From NCBI RefSeq assembly GCF_024198255.1, contig NZ_JAJVKW010000003.1:310001-374000 (forward strand): a DNA stretch of 64,000 bases. Direction: 5' to 3'. This document shows positions 1 through 8,175 of this stretch, piece by piece; the stretch's first letter is position 1; each line of letters opens with the position of its first letter. The notes under the pieces are model-generated. The model saw only the letters and a list, made by a program, of their open reading frames with translations, was not told the DNA's origin and did not search any database. This DNA comes from Myxococcus guangdongensis. GTDB taxonomy: Bacteria > Myxococcota > Myxococcia > Myxococcales > Myxococcaceae. The position numbers and the translations under genes were made by a program.

Positions 1-77
1 CGGAAGAAGCGGAGCCAGTCCAGGGTGCTGATGGCGGCGCCCGCGGCGGCGCCCGCGAGGAATCGGCGGCGGTTCAT
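1..77 (-). CDS. DUF1552-type exported protein, 5' end only
   Basis: Only the first 25 codons are in the window; the gene runs off the left edge. The peptide starts MNRRRFLAGAAAGAA, a twin-arginine-like n-region followed by an Ala/Gly-rich stretch, as in Tat-exported DUF1552 proteins. It lies 21 bp downstream of a DUF1592/DUF1588-type haem protein on the same strand, and these two families are usually encoded together in myxobacteria and planctomycetes. The family name rests on that pairing and on the signal, not on the body of the protein, so it is an inference. Confidence 0.55.
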   Translation of the reverse strand, partial: MNRRRFLAGAAAGAAISTLDWLRFF

Positions 78-98
78 GGCGGCGGTCCTTTGGGCGGG

Positions 99-2495
99 TT
101 ACTGGCGCAGGTACTCAGGAGAGGTGGCGAGCGTCTTGAGCACGGCCTTGAGGTTGCCGTCGTGCTCGTGGCTGACGTCCCACAGGCGCTTGTAGATGAC
201 GCGCTCGTCCTGCTCGTGGCGCATCTCGCGGCCGAACAGGAGGGCGAACTGGGCGTTGAGCGTGCGGCGCACGAAGGCTTCCTTCTTCACCGCCTGCGTG
301 GCGAAGGCCTCCATGCCCTGGCCCTTGAAGGCATACGTGGCGGCCAGGTTGCGGTCCGTGTCGTCCAGCGCGACGCCCTGCTCGTCCTGGGTGCGGTAGT
401 TGCCCTCGTCATCCCAGCGCAGGCGCTGGTGCGCCAGGGGGGTGAGCGTCTGGTGGCAGGAGTAGCAGATGCTGCTGGGGTCCACGGTGGAGGACGCGGT
501 GGCCGCGCCCCGCATGTCGAAGACCTCGGCGGGGACCTCGTACATCGTGCCCATGAAGTCCGTCATTACCCGCGCCGCGTAGTTGTAGTGCGGCAGGCCC
601 GGCTTGTTCTTGATGAAGCCCTTCATCGTCAGCACGCCCGTCTTGCCGTGCTGCGTGGGGCGCGTCACCTGCTGGAAGCTTCCGTCCACCGAGTAGTCGC
701 CGGTGAGCAGCTCCTCGAAGGGCCGCTCCTGCTCCACCAGGAAGGTCCACAGCCGCGCGGGCTCGTCCGTGTCGGGCGTGCCCTCGCTCTCGGTGCGCAC
801 GCGCATGCGCTTGAAGTAGTTCGTCCGGAAGTCCGCCGAGGCCAGGTAGCCGTCCACCAGGGCCTCCCACGACGTCTGTCCCCCCTCCAGCGCGGTGAAG
901 TCCTGCGCGGACGGCGGCTTGCCGAGCAGGTCCATGGCCAGCTTCACCAGCAGCAGCCGCTCGCGCTCCTTGCCCGTGAAGCGCTCGTACGAGGGCGGCA
1001 GCGTGAAGAGGAAGTCGGGCGCGCGCATCAGCCCCTCGCACAGGCCGCTCCAGGCCTTGTTCGCGTTGGCCTCGATGTCCAACAGGTCCGTCACCAGCGC
1101 GTAGCCGTTGGCGCGCTCCTCGGGGGTGGAGGCGCGGTACAGCATCCGTCGGTAGAGCGTGTCCACCTTGGCCTTCGCCGCGTCCGCGCGCTGGGTGCCG
1201 GTGGCGGCCTCCGTGGGGCCGTACACCACGAGCGCGTCCACGTGCAGGTTGCGGTCGCAGACGCCCGTCTCGCCGTAGTCGTTGGTGAAGCCCACCGTGA
1301 GGATGTGGTCCCCGCCGGCGACGGCCTGCGTGTGCACGAAGTCCGCGTAGGCCGTGTTGTTGGAGACGCTCCACTCCTTCACCAGCACGCCGTCCACCTT
1401 GAGCTGCATGTTCGGCAGGTCCGGGCCGCACAGGTCTCCCTTGGCCTTCACCGTGAAGCGGTAGGTGGCGGACGCGGGGAAGACGTAGGGCTGCAGCGTG
1501 GTGAGGGTGCCGGTGGTGTAGAGGTTCCAACCGGTGCTGCCGGACTTGCCGCCGGTGCTCGCGAGAATCTGCGTGCCCGCGGGGACCGTCATGCCGTCGC
1601 GCACGGCGGCCTCCATCTCGTACGTCTTCGTGGAGGGCGCGGGGATGTCCGTCAGCGGCTGGGCCAGGTCCAGGCCCGTGAAGGGGCCCGTCTTGTTGGT
1701 GGCGGCCGTGAGGCACACGTCGCGCGACAACTCATCCAGGCCCAGGAAGAAGTCGGCGGTGGCGACGCGCGCCTCGACGAAGTGGTCCTTGTAGTCCACG
1801 CCGCCCAGCAGGCCCACGTTCTGCGCGAAGCGGTCCTGTCCGCCGCGCACCCAGTCGTCGTTGAAGACGGCCTTCACCTTGCCCTTGAGCTGCTCGAAGC
1901 CCAGGAAGGGATTGTCATACGTGGCCACGGCCGGGCCCCGGTAGGGCTCCAGGAGCGCCTGGGGGAACTCCTCGTCCGGACGCGACGAGGGCTGGCGCGT
2001 CTCCACCGCCTTGAGCTGGCAGGTGAGCGCGGCCACCGCGGCGATTTCGCGCGCGTTCCACGCAGGCTCGCCGCGCGGCATGCGCGCGCTCTCGTCCGTC
2101 GTCACCAGGCGCGACAGCATGGAGCCCGACGCGGGCGTGAGGTAGCCGGCGGCGCGGATGGCGTAGAAGTTCTCCACGCCGTTGAGGCCCACCTTGAAGA
2201 GCCGCCCGCTCGTCGTCGCGTGGCAGGAGATGCAGCCGGACACCTCGCGCACCAGGGCCGGGTGCACCTCGCGCTCGAAGTCGGAGGCGATGCTCGCGAG
2301 CGTCACGCCCGCCGGCACCCGGTCCAGGTCACAGTCGAGCGTGCCGTCCTGCTGCACGGGCGGCGGTTGGGGGTTGGGGTTGCCGGGGCCCGGCAGACCT
2401 TGCATGTCGAGCGTCGCCTCTCCGAGGCATCCGGCGACGAACGACGCGAGCACTGCCACGGCGAGGCTCCACGGGCGCGAGGGGGTAGCGCTCAT
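99..2495 (-). CDS. c-type haem lipoprotein, DUF1592/DUF1588/DUF1585 family, with carbohydrate-binding-like insert
   Basis: Predicted 798-residue lipoprotein: MSATPSRPWS start, hydrophobic stretch, lipobox ending at Cys23. A CISCH haem-c motif at residues 88-92 and a CYSCH motif at about 677-681 fit the planctomycete-type cytochrome c family (DUF1587, 1592, 1588, 1585 order). In the middle (about 270-400) is a beta-rich segment with the pattern of calcium-dependent carbohydrate-binding modules (CBM60-like: GWNLYTTGTL, FTVKAKG, MQLKVDGVLV). The C-terminal third, with MYEVPAEVFDMRGA and LLFGREMRHEQD, is the DUF1588/DUF1585 part. Role is probably periplasmic or surface oxidation of a polymer with the downstream DUF1552 partner. 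The in-frame upstream ATG at 2573 is rejected because it displaces the lipoprotein signal. Confidence 0.85.
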   Translation of the reverse strand: MSATPSRPWSLAVAVLASFVAGCLGEATLDMQGLPGPGNPNPQPPPVQQDGTLDCDLDRVPAGVTLASIASDFEREVHPALVREVSGCISCHATTSGRLFKVGLNGVENFYAIRAAGYLTPASGSMLSRLVTTDESARMPRGEPAWNAREIAAVAALTCQLKAVETRQPSSRPDEEFPQALLEPYRGPAVATYDNPFLGFEQLKGKVKAVFNDDWVRGGQDRFAQNVGLLGGVDYKDHFVEARVATADFFLGLDELSRDVCLTAATNKTGPFTGLDLAQPLTDIPAPSTKTYEMEAAVRDGMTVPAGTQILASTGGKSGSTGWNLYTTGTLTTLQPYVFPASATYRFTVKAKGDLCGPDLPNMQLKVDGVLVKEWSVSNNTAYADFVHTQAVAGGDHILTVGFTNDYGETGVCDRNLHVDALVVYGPTEAATGTQRADAAKAKVDTLYRRMLYRASTPEERANGYALVTDLLDIEANANKAWSGLCEGLMRAPDFLFTLPPSYERFTGKERERLLLVKLAMDLLGKPPSAQDFTALEGGQTSWEALVDGYLASADFRTNYFKRMRVRTESEGTPDTDEPARLWTFLVEQERPFEELLTGDYSVDGSFQQVTRPTQHGKTGVLTMKGFIKNKPGLPHYNYAARVMTDFMGTMYEVPAEVFDMRGAATASSTVDPSSICYSCHQTLTPLAHQRLRWDDEGNYRTQDEQGVALDDTDRNLAATYAFKGQGMEAFATQAVKKEAFVRRTLNAQFALLFGREMRHEQDERVIYKRLWDVSHEHDGNLKAVLKTLATSPEYLRQ

Positions 2496-2703
2496 GTGGC
2501 CCTCCAGGGGGTGAGGGGTGACCCGATGCTGGCACGACCAGGGGGCGATTGACCAGTCGTGAACATTGCTCAACGCGACAAAACAGGAAGTTATCGGACT
2601 CCTTGGGGTTCAAGTTGCCTCAAGCAGGCGAGGAAGCGGGCGCGCGAGGGGTGCTCCTCTGTGGGCAAGAGGAGGTGCACCTTGGGGGCAGGAGGTGGAA
2701 CGC

Positions 2704-3048
2704 ATGGCCTGGCCCGAGACGGCGTCGCCCTACGAGCGGCGCTCCATCATCCGAGGGATGCGCGTGCGCGATGAGGGCGGCGCGCTGCTGGGATACGTGG
2801 CGATGTTGAGCGACACGCACCTCTACCTGCGCCGCTGGCCCTTCAGCCGCAAATGGGGTGAGGTGCCCATGGCCCGGGTGAGACATGTTTCACGGGGCGC
2901 GGTGGAGCTGGAGGGGCGCGGGCTCACGGAGGTGGCGCCTCACTCACCGCACGGGGAGATCACCACGCAGACGCTCCCCCTGGTGGAGCCCGGCGGCGTG
3001 CCCGAGGCGGACGCGGCCCCGGCCGAAGCCGAGGCGTCCCCCACCTGA
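2704..3048 (+). CDS. Small PRC-barrel-like hypothetical protein
   Basis: 114 residues. A GGAGG at 2691-2695 is 8 nt before the ATG, which decides the start against longer in-frame versions. The first 60 residues (RSIIRGMRVRDEGGALLGYV... HLYLRRWPFSRKWGEVPMARV) have the short beta-strand pattern of PRC-barrel or DUF2171-like domains, with a conserved Gly-Tyr-Val turn. The tail is Pro/Glu/Ala-rich and probably disordered. No catalytic motif is visible. It lies 54 bp upstream of dapD on the same strand and may share its transcript. Function unknown; the fold assignment is tentative. Confidence 0.7.
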   Translation: MAWPETASPYERRSIIRGMRVRDEGGALLGYVAMLSDTHLYLRRWPFSRKWGEVPMARVRHVSRGAVELEGRGLTEVAPHSPHGEITTQTLPLVEPGGVPEADAAPAEAEASPT

Positions 3049-3102
3049 CGGGTCTGCGGTTGGTGCGGCGCGGCGCGCTGAAGTGTGCTTCAAGGAGGCG
3101 CC

Positions 3103-3927
3103 ATGTTGCCCATCGAAGAACTGTCCCAGAAGGTCTCGGCCGCGTTCGCGGACCGGACGAAGCTCAAGGATGCGGACTTCGTGTCCGCCGTGCGCGAGAC
3201 GGTGGCGCGGCTGGACGCAGGCGAGCTGCGCGTGGCGGAGAAGGGCCCGGACGGCTGGAAGGTCCACGCCTGGGTCAAGGAGGCCATCCTCCTGTTCTTC
3301 GCCGTGTCGGAGATGAAGGTGATGGAGGTGGGGCCCTTCGAGTTCCACGACAAGGTCCCCTTGAAGAAGAACCTGGACAAGGCGGGCGTGCGGGTGGTGC
3401 CGCCGGGCACGATTCGCTACGGGGCCTTCGTGGAGAAGGGCGCGGTGGTGATGCCCGGCTACGTGAACATCGGCGCGCGCGTGGGCGCGGGCACCATGGT
3501 GGACACGTGGGCCACGGTGGGCAGCTGCGCGCAGGTGGGCAGTGACGTGCACCTGTCGGGTGGCGTGGGGCTGGGCGGGGTGCTCGAGCCGCCCACCGCG
3601 TCCCCCGTCATCATCGAGGACCGCGCCTTCCTGGGCAGCCGCTGCATCGTGGTGGAGGGGGTAGTGGTGGAGGAGGAGGCGGTGTTGGGCGCCAACGTGG
3701 TGCTCACCGCGTCCACGCAGATCATCGACGTCACCGGCCCCGAGGAGCGCGTCTACAAGGGCCGCGTCCCCGCGCGCAGCGTGGTGATTCCGGGCATGCG
3801 CGAGAAGCAGTTCCCCGCGGGCAAGTACATGGTCCCGTGCGCGCTCATCATCGGCCAGCGGACACAGTCCACGGACAAGAAGACGAGCCTCAACTCGGCC
3901 CTCCGCGACTTCGCGGTGGCCGTGTAG
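3103..3927 (+). CDS. dapD: 2,3,4,5-tetrahydropyridine-2,6-dicarboxylate N-succinyltransferase (DapD)
   Basis: 274 residues, the normal length for DapD. It transfers succinyl from succinyl-CoA to tetrahydrodipicolinate in the succinylase branch of lysine/meso-diaminopimelate synthesis in the cytoplasm. The N-terminal third is helical; then comes the left-handed beta-helix of hexapeptide repeats (VRVVPPGTIRYGAFVEKGAVVMPGYVNIGARVGAGTMVDTWATVGSCAQVGSDVHLSGGVGLGGVLEP), the signature stretch of the family. GGAGG 5 nt ahead of the ATG fixes the start. dapE, which acts later in the same pathway, is about 4 kb downstream on the same strand but is not in one operon with it. Confidence 0.95.
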   Translation: MLPIEELSQKVSAAFADRTKLKDADFVSAVRETVARLDAGELRVAEKGPDGWKVHAWVKEAILLFFAVSEMKVMEVGPFEFHDKVPLKKNLDKAGVRVVPPGTIRYGAFVEKGAVVMPGYVNIGARVGAGTMVDTWATVGSCAQVGSDVHLSGGVGLGGVLEPPTASPVIIEDRAFLGSRCIVVEGVVVEEEAVLGANVVLTASTQIIDVTGPEERVYKGRVPARSVVIPGMREKQFPAGKYMVPCALIIGQRTQSTDKKTSLNSALRDFAVAV

Positions 3928-3993
3928 CCCCAGGGAAATCCACCAGGGCGGCGGCTTCCGTAGTGCTCGTGTGACGGGACGGGATGGGACGTG

Positions 3994-4632
3994 ATGACGG
4001 AGCACCTCGACGACATCCTGGCCGAGTGGGCACTGGGGACGCTGGACTCCTCCTCGCGGGAGGCGTTGGCGCGGCACCTGGCGGCGTGCGAGCGCTGCCG
4101 GGTCGAGGCCGACCGCCTGGCCTCGGTGCGTGAGGGCCTGCTGGCGCTGGAGTCGCCGGTGGAGCCTCCGGCCGGGGTGCTGGCCGCGTTGATGGCGCGG
4201 ATGGAGGGGCCGCGCCGGCTGGAGCGCTTTGTGGAGAAGCTGGCGGCCTTCTTCGACGTGACGCGGGAGCGGGCGAGTGCGCTGCTCGAGTCGCTGGAGG
4301 ACGCGTCGCTGTGGATGCCGGGGCCGGTGGAGGGCTCGGAGCTGTTCCCGGTGGAGACGGGCCCCGCGCGCGAGGGGATGATGGCGGCGGTGCTGAAGTT
4401 GAACCCGGGCGTGCGCTACCCGCGTCACCTGCACCTGGGTCGCGAGTGGAACCTGGTGCTGGAGGGGGGCTTGCGCGAGGACGGCGGGCGCGAGGTGTGG
4501 CCCGGTGAGACGCTCGACAAGCTCGAGGGCAGCGCGCATGGCTTCACCGCGCTGCAGGGCCCCGCGTGTCTTTGCGCGTCGCTCCTGGAAGGCGCGACGG
4601 AGTTCGAGGAAGAACTCGCACCGCCTGGCTGA
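3994..4632 (+). CDS. ChrR-like cupin anti-sigma factor
   Basis: 212 residues. Residues 1-80 hold a zinc anti-sigma domain with the HxxxCxxC motif (ARHLAACERC). Residues about 100-205 form a cupin (RYPRHLHLGREWNLVLEGGLRED ... GSAHGF), the two-domain layout of ChrR, which inhibits an ECF sigma factor until singlet oxygen or organic peroxide is sensed by the cupin. No ECF sigma gene lies next to it, unlike rpoE-chrR operons, so its partner must be elsewhere or the protein works alone. A GTG overlaps one codon upstream; the ATG is chosen. Downstream is the Ro60-like gene. Confidence 0.82.
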   Translation: MTEHLDDILAEWALGTLDSSSREALARHLAACERCRVEADRLASVREGLLALESPVEPPAGVLAALMARMEGPRRLERFVEKLAAFFDVTRERASALLESLEDASLWMPGPVEGSELFPVETGPAREGMMAAVLKLNPGVRYPRHLHLGREWNLVLEGGLREDGGREVWPGETLDKLEGSAHGFTALQGPACLCASLLEGATEFEEELAPPG

Positions 4633-4656
4633 ATTCAGTTAGGCTTTGAGGCATCT

Positions 4657-4720
4657 GGCGCCCCTACTTCGTCCATGAATCCCCGTTGGCTTGCCAGCGG
4701 GGATGGGGCGCCGACTTTTT
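4657..4720 (+). ncRNA. Structured RNA element upstream of the Ro60-like gene (Y-RNA-like or terminator/leader)
   Basis: The 105-bp gap before the TROVE gene can fold strongly. Outer arms GGCGCCCC (4657-4664) and GGGGCGCC (4705-4712) are perfect 8-bp complements. They enclose a 9-bp hairpin, CCCCGTTGG (4681-4689) with CCAGCGGGG (4694-4702), closed by a CTTG loop and containing one G-U pair. TTTTT follows at 4716-4720. Terminal stem, internal loop and U tail are the general shape of Y RNAs, which bind Ro60 and are often encoded beside it. The same shape also fits an intrinsic terminator for the upstream gene or a leader structure for the Ro gene. Structure is read from sequence; the Y-RNA identity is inference. 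Confidence 0.4.
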
Positions 4721-4728
4721 CTCCGGTC

Positions 4729-4735
4729 GGAGGGG
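4729..4735 (+). promoter_or_regulatory. Ribosome binding site deciding the Ro60-like start
   Basis: GGAGGGG lies just ahead of the ATG at 4738. The in-frame ATG 63 bp upstream (4675) has no purine-rich sequence before it and would place the structured element inside the coding region, so the 4738 start is preferred. Confidence 0.6.
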
Positions 4736-4737
4736 AC

Positions 4738-6495
4738 ATGCCTCGGGTGCTGCGTGACGTCGTGGACTCACTGACGCACGAGGGGGCCGCCGCCTTCGAC
4801 TTGTCGAAGACAGACCCGCTGCTGCACCTGACCTTCACCCAGGGCGCGGCGCTGCTGGAGGAGACCTTCTACCGGACGCAGGTGGAGGAGATCCGCTCCT
4901 ACGCGGCGGCGCTGCTGGCGGCGGAGCGACACGAGCGCGGCTTCGGCTGGAAGTTCGGCGCGTACATGAGAGACCCCGTGAAGGGGAAGGGCAACCGCAT
5001 CCAGGGGAGCGTGGCGCCGGCCATCCTCGCGGCGGCGGACCCGGAGGGGCCCTTCACGGAGGAGTACACGTTCCGGTGTCTCCAACACCGCGCGGATGAC
5101 GTGGCGCTGTTCCTGACCCACTTCGAGAACCTGGGGCTGGGCGAGGTGCCGCTCGCGGCGCGCAAGGGCATGGCTCGGGCGCTCGCGCGGATGGATGTGT
5201 ATCAGCTGCTCAAGTACGCGCGTCGGCAGTTCCCGTTGGCGCGGCGGCGGAAGAACGGTCAGCGCGCGAGCCTGCGGCTGGTGGACGCGATGGGCGTGGC
5301 GAAGGCGCACCTGGATGAGCGCACGCTGAAGCTCTATGGGTACCTGCATGCGCCCACGCGGGAGCGCGGGCCGTTGGCGGCGGGGCTCGAGCTGCTGGAG
5401 GCGCGGCGCGCGTTCTTCGGTGGTGACGCGAGCGTGGAGCACTTCGTGAACGGGCGCCTGACGACGGAGCAGGCGTTGTCCTTCATGGGGTCGACGGAGG
5501 AGACGTGGCGGCGCGTGCTGGACGTGCCGGGGCTGCTGCCGGACCTGGCCTTCAAGGGCTACCTGCGAGCCATGTACCTGGCGGGCATCCCCGTGGAGAC
5601 GCTCCTGACGGAGGCCCGGCGGAGGCGCTTCGCGGGCCTGTGGCCGCATCAGGTGTATATGGGCTGGCTGGCGGCGGTGAATGGCAGCAACCGCATGGAC
5701 TTCAGCGGCGATGAATGGGTCTTCCGGGCGGACCCCGTGCCCGCGCTCGCGCCCGTGTTCGAGGCCATCCTGGAGCGGGTGTGCGAGGGGTTGCTGCCGC
5801 AGGGGTTGAGCCTGGGGCTCGCGGACATCTCCGGCTCCATGTTCGGCGCGGCGCTGGGCGGCGCGAAGAGCAGCGCGAAGGTCGGAGACGTGGCGGTGGT
5901 GCTGTCGGCGGTGATGGCGCGCGAGCTGGGGTACGCGGCGACGTTCTCCGACGATGTCTTCCTCGAGCAGCGTCGGCCCAAGCAGGGCGTGTTCGACCTG
6001 GCGATGCGGCTGCGGGAGGGGAAGGGCTGGGGCGGCACGCAGGTGGCGAACTCGGTGGTGAACCTGGTCGCCCAGTTGCTGGAGGCGCCGGCCCGACCGA
6101 GGCCTCGCACGCTCTATTTCTTCTCCGACATGCAGTTCCATCCGCCGGAGGTGCAGACGCTGTCGCCGGCGAGGGTGGCGTGGCTGCGCGAGCATGGCAT
6201 CGCGTTCGACGCGAGCGTGCCGCCGCTCCAGGCCGCGCTCCAGGCGTGGCACCGCGCGCTGGGGCCGGTGGACGTGGTGCTGTGGAACCTGGCGGCCTAT
6301 GACGCCTCGCCGCTGCCGTCGCGCGTGCCCAACGTGCTGATGCTGTCGGGCTTCGACGCGAACTCCTTCCGTCACGTGTCCGCGTGGCAGGCGGCGGGCA
6401 GTCCGGCGGCGCCCGAGAAGCCGGCCCTCGCGGTGACGGACTCCGACACCGGGAAGAACCCCGGCGTGGAGCTCGACTTCATCCGGACGTTCTGA
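4738..6495 (+). CDS. Ro60/TROVE-domain RNA-binding protein
   Basis: 585 residues from the ATG at 4738. The first about 330 residues are the helical-repeat TROVE ring (RGFGWKFGAYMRDPVKGKGNR, TFRCLQHRADDVALF, MARMDVYQLLKYAR), and the last about 220 form a von Willebrand A domain with a MIDAS motif DISGSM at residues 363-368. Ro proteins bind misfolded small RNAs and Y RNAs and help RNA quality control or rRNA maturation under stress (Deinococcus Rsr, animal Ro60). It is followed by a strong hairpin and a convergent gene, so it is probably the last gene of its transcript. Some annotations would call it only a vWA/TROVE protein. The longer start at 4675 is possible but weaker. Confidence 0.9.
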   Translation: MPRVLRDVVDSLTHEGAAAFDLSKTDPLLHLTFTQGAALLEETFYRTQVEEIRSYAAALLAAERHERGFGWKFGAYMRDPVKGKGNRIQGSVAPAILAAADPEGPFTEEYTFRCLQHRADDVALFLTHFENLGLGEVPLAARKGMARALARMDVYQLLKYARRQFPLARRRKNGQRASLRLVDAMGVAKAHLDERTLKLYGYLHAPTRERGPLAAGLELLEARRAFFGGDASVEHFVNGRLTTEQALSFMGSTEETWRRVLDVPGLLPDLAFKGYLRAMYLAGIPVETLLTEARRRRFAGLWPHQVYMGWLAAVNGSNRMDFSGDEWVFRADPVPALAPVFEAILERVCEGLLPQGLSLGLADISGSMFGAALGGAKSSAKVGDVAVVLSAVMARELGYAATFSDDVFLEQRRPKQGVFDLAMRLREGKGWGGTQVANSVVNLVAQLLEAPARPRPRTLYFFSDMQFHPPEVQTLSPARVAWLREHGIAFDASVPPLQAALQAWHRALGPVDVVLWNLAAYDASPLPSRVPNVLMLSGFDANSFRHVSAWQAAGSPAAPEKPALAVTDSDTGKNPGVELDFIRTF

Positions 6496-6516
6496 CGCGG
6501 GAGGCGTGCTCCCGCG
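6496..6516. terminator. Bidirectional hairpin between convergent genes
   Basis: CGCGGGAG (6496-6503), a 5-nt loop, then CTCCCGCG (6509-6516): a perfect 8-bp stem starting right after the Ro60-like stop codon and 15 bp from the stop of the opposing ankyrin gene. There is no U tract, as is common at this GC content. Confidence 0.6.
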
Positions 6517-6530
6517 CCATCGCCACGGGG

Positions 6531-7982
6531 CTACTGCTCGCGGAAGACGGGCAGGCCCTTGCTGATGCGGTCGAAGAGCGCGCCCTTGTCGATGCGGGCC
6601 GGCTCGCCATCCTCTTCGTCCCTCTCCCCGGCTGGCTCGAGCACCTCGTCGACGAAGAGGGCCTTCAGCTGCTCTCCCACGCCGTCGCCGTAGCCCTGCG
6701 CGTAGGTGTCGATGTCGAAGTGGTGCTGCGCGTCGACGCGGGCATCGAAGGCGTGGTCATCCTCGATGACGACGCGGGCGCGGATGGTGTTCGCCGCGAG
6801 GATGTGGTCGTTGTAGTAGCCGAGCACCACGTCGCGCGCCTCGATGTCCTTGCTGACGCTGAACTCGCCGCTCGAGTAGAGCCCGTGGCACTTCAGCTGG
6901 CCCAGGATGTTCACCAGCGAGTCGTTGCCCGAGTCCCACACCACGCCGTGCACGATGACGTCCCCCGTCACCGCGAACGGCCGGTCGATGTTCAGGTCTC
7001 CGTCCACCTCCAGGTCACCGTGGTGGAAGAAGGCTCTCCGGATGTTCAGCGAGTCCTTGATGTGGATCTTCCTGGGGGGCGCGGTGAGCGTGTCCCGCAG
7101 CGTCTCCAGCTTGCCGAGGGCCTCGGCGGGGTCGCCGTAGCCGTGCAGCCCCGTGATGGCCTCCTGCGCGGAGGCGATGGCGTGCTTGAAGGAGAGCTTC
7201 TGCTTCTTCTCCGTCAGGGCTCCGCGGAACGCCACCTCGTCGATGGGGTAGGGGGCGAAGACGTCATCGCTCAGGGAGATGGCGACGCTGGCCTTGCCGC
7301 CCGCGGCCTCGAGCGCCTGGATGACGGCGTTGAACCCGGCCGTCCGCTTGTTGTGCGCGACCCAGACCTCCTCCTTGGTGCGCAGGGCGATGCCCAGCGG
7401 CGTGCGGCCCCGGCCGTCGATGGCGTTCGCCTCGGCGCCGCGCTCGAGCATCAACTGGATGACGTCGGGGTCTCCGGAGACGATGGCGCTGTGGAGCGGC
7501 GTCTCGCCCTTCTCGTTGCGCGCGTCGAGGCGGCCCCCCGCGTCGAGCACCTCCCGGAAGAGCTTCGCGGTTGTCCATCGGAACGCGCCGCTGTTCCCGT
7601 CCGTCACGTCCGAGGCCACCTTCCCACCGGCGGTCTTCAGCAGGGCGATGATCTCCATGGCCAGCGCCTCGTTCTCCGGCGTCGTCTCCGAGGGGAGGGC
7701 CCTGATGAGCGGCGTCTGCTGGTGGTTGTCCCGCGCATTCACATCCGCGCCCGCCTCGATGAGCGCGCGCACCACCTGGACATCCGGGAGCGGGTCCGAC
7801 TTCAGGTACTGCCCCTGGACGGCGAGATGCAGCGGGCCCTGGCCATTGACGTCCCGCGCGTTCAGGTCCGCGCCGTCGGCGATCAGCTTCTTCACCGCGT
7901 CCAGGGTCAGCTCCTTCTTCCATCGGCGCTTGTCCCCGCAGAGGGAGAGCAGGGCCTGGGTCGCTTCGCTGTTCGACGACAT
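6531..7982 (-). CDS. Ankyrin-repeat protein with C-terminal beta-helix (polymer-forming-like) domain
   Basis: 483 residues. Residues about 25-230 carry four to five ankyrin repeats (DLNARDVNGQGPLHLAVQGQ, DVNARDNHQQTPLIRAL, RLDARNEKGETPLHSAIVSG, EANAIDGRGRTPLGIALRT). After a helical linker, residues about 300-425 show short parallel-beta repeats (GDLEVDGDLNIDRPFAVTGDVIVHGVV ... ILGQLKCHGLYSSGEFSVSKDIEARDVVLGYYNDHILAANTIRARVVIED) of the bactofilin / polymer-forming right-handed beta-helix type. No signal peptide, so cytoplasmic. Probably a scaffold or protein-interaction protein. The ankyrin plus beta-helix fusion is unusual. Convergent with the Ro60-like gene; its own promoter would lie in 7983-8175. 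Confidence 0.85.
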   Translation of the reverse strand: MSSNSEATQALLSLCGDKRRWKKELTLDAVKKLIADGADLNARDVNGQGPLHLAVQGQYLKSDPLPDVQVVRALIEAGADVNARDNHQQTPLIRALPSETTPENEALAMEIIALLKTAGGKVASDVTDGNSGAFRWTTAKLFREVLDAGGRLDARNEKGETPLHSAIVSGDPDVIQLMLERGAEANAIDGRGRTPLGIALRTKEEVWVAHNKRTAGFNAVIQALEAAGGKASVAISLSDDVFAPYPIDEVAFRGALTEKKQKLSFKHAIASAQEAITGLHGYGDPAEALGKLETLRDTLTAPPRKIHIKDSLNIRRAFFHHGDLEVDGDLNIDRPFAVTGDVIVHGVVWDSGNDSLVNILGQLKCHGLYSSGEFSVSKDIEARDVVLGYYNDHILAANTIRARVVIEDDHAFDARVDAQHHFDIDTYAQGYGDGVGEQLKALFVDEVLEPAGERDEEDGEPARIDKGALFDRISKGLPVFREQ

Positions 7983-8175
7983 TTCATCCTCGGAGGATTG
8001 GGGGCGAGGGCAGCTTCGGTGAACGTGCGATCAGTGTCACGCCCTGCCTTCGAGTGAGACGTGGGAATCACCGGGCGTCAATCCGGATGGGCTGGAGTCC
8101 AGGGGAGACCGGTTCGTTGTCGAAGAGTGGGGAGGCCAGCGAAGGGGGAGGGGGTGGGGTTATGGTAGTGACCGA

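Noticed and set aside
90..2552. 820-codon open frame on the plus strand opposite the haem lipoprotein gene
   Set aside because: Composition is Val/Arg/Gly/His-rich without any domain, and the minus strand carries haem motifs and a signal peptide. It is the antisense shadow of a GC3-rich gene.
4675..4737. Longer N-terminus of the Ro60-like protein
   Set aside because: No ribosome site before it, and it would turn the strongly structured element into coding sequence. The ATG at 4738 has GGAGGGG.
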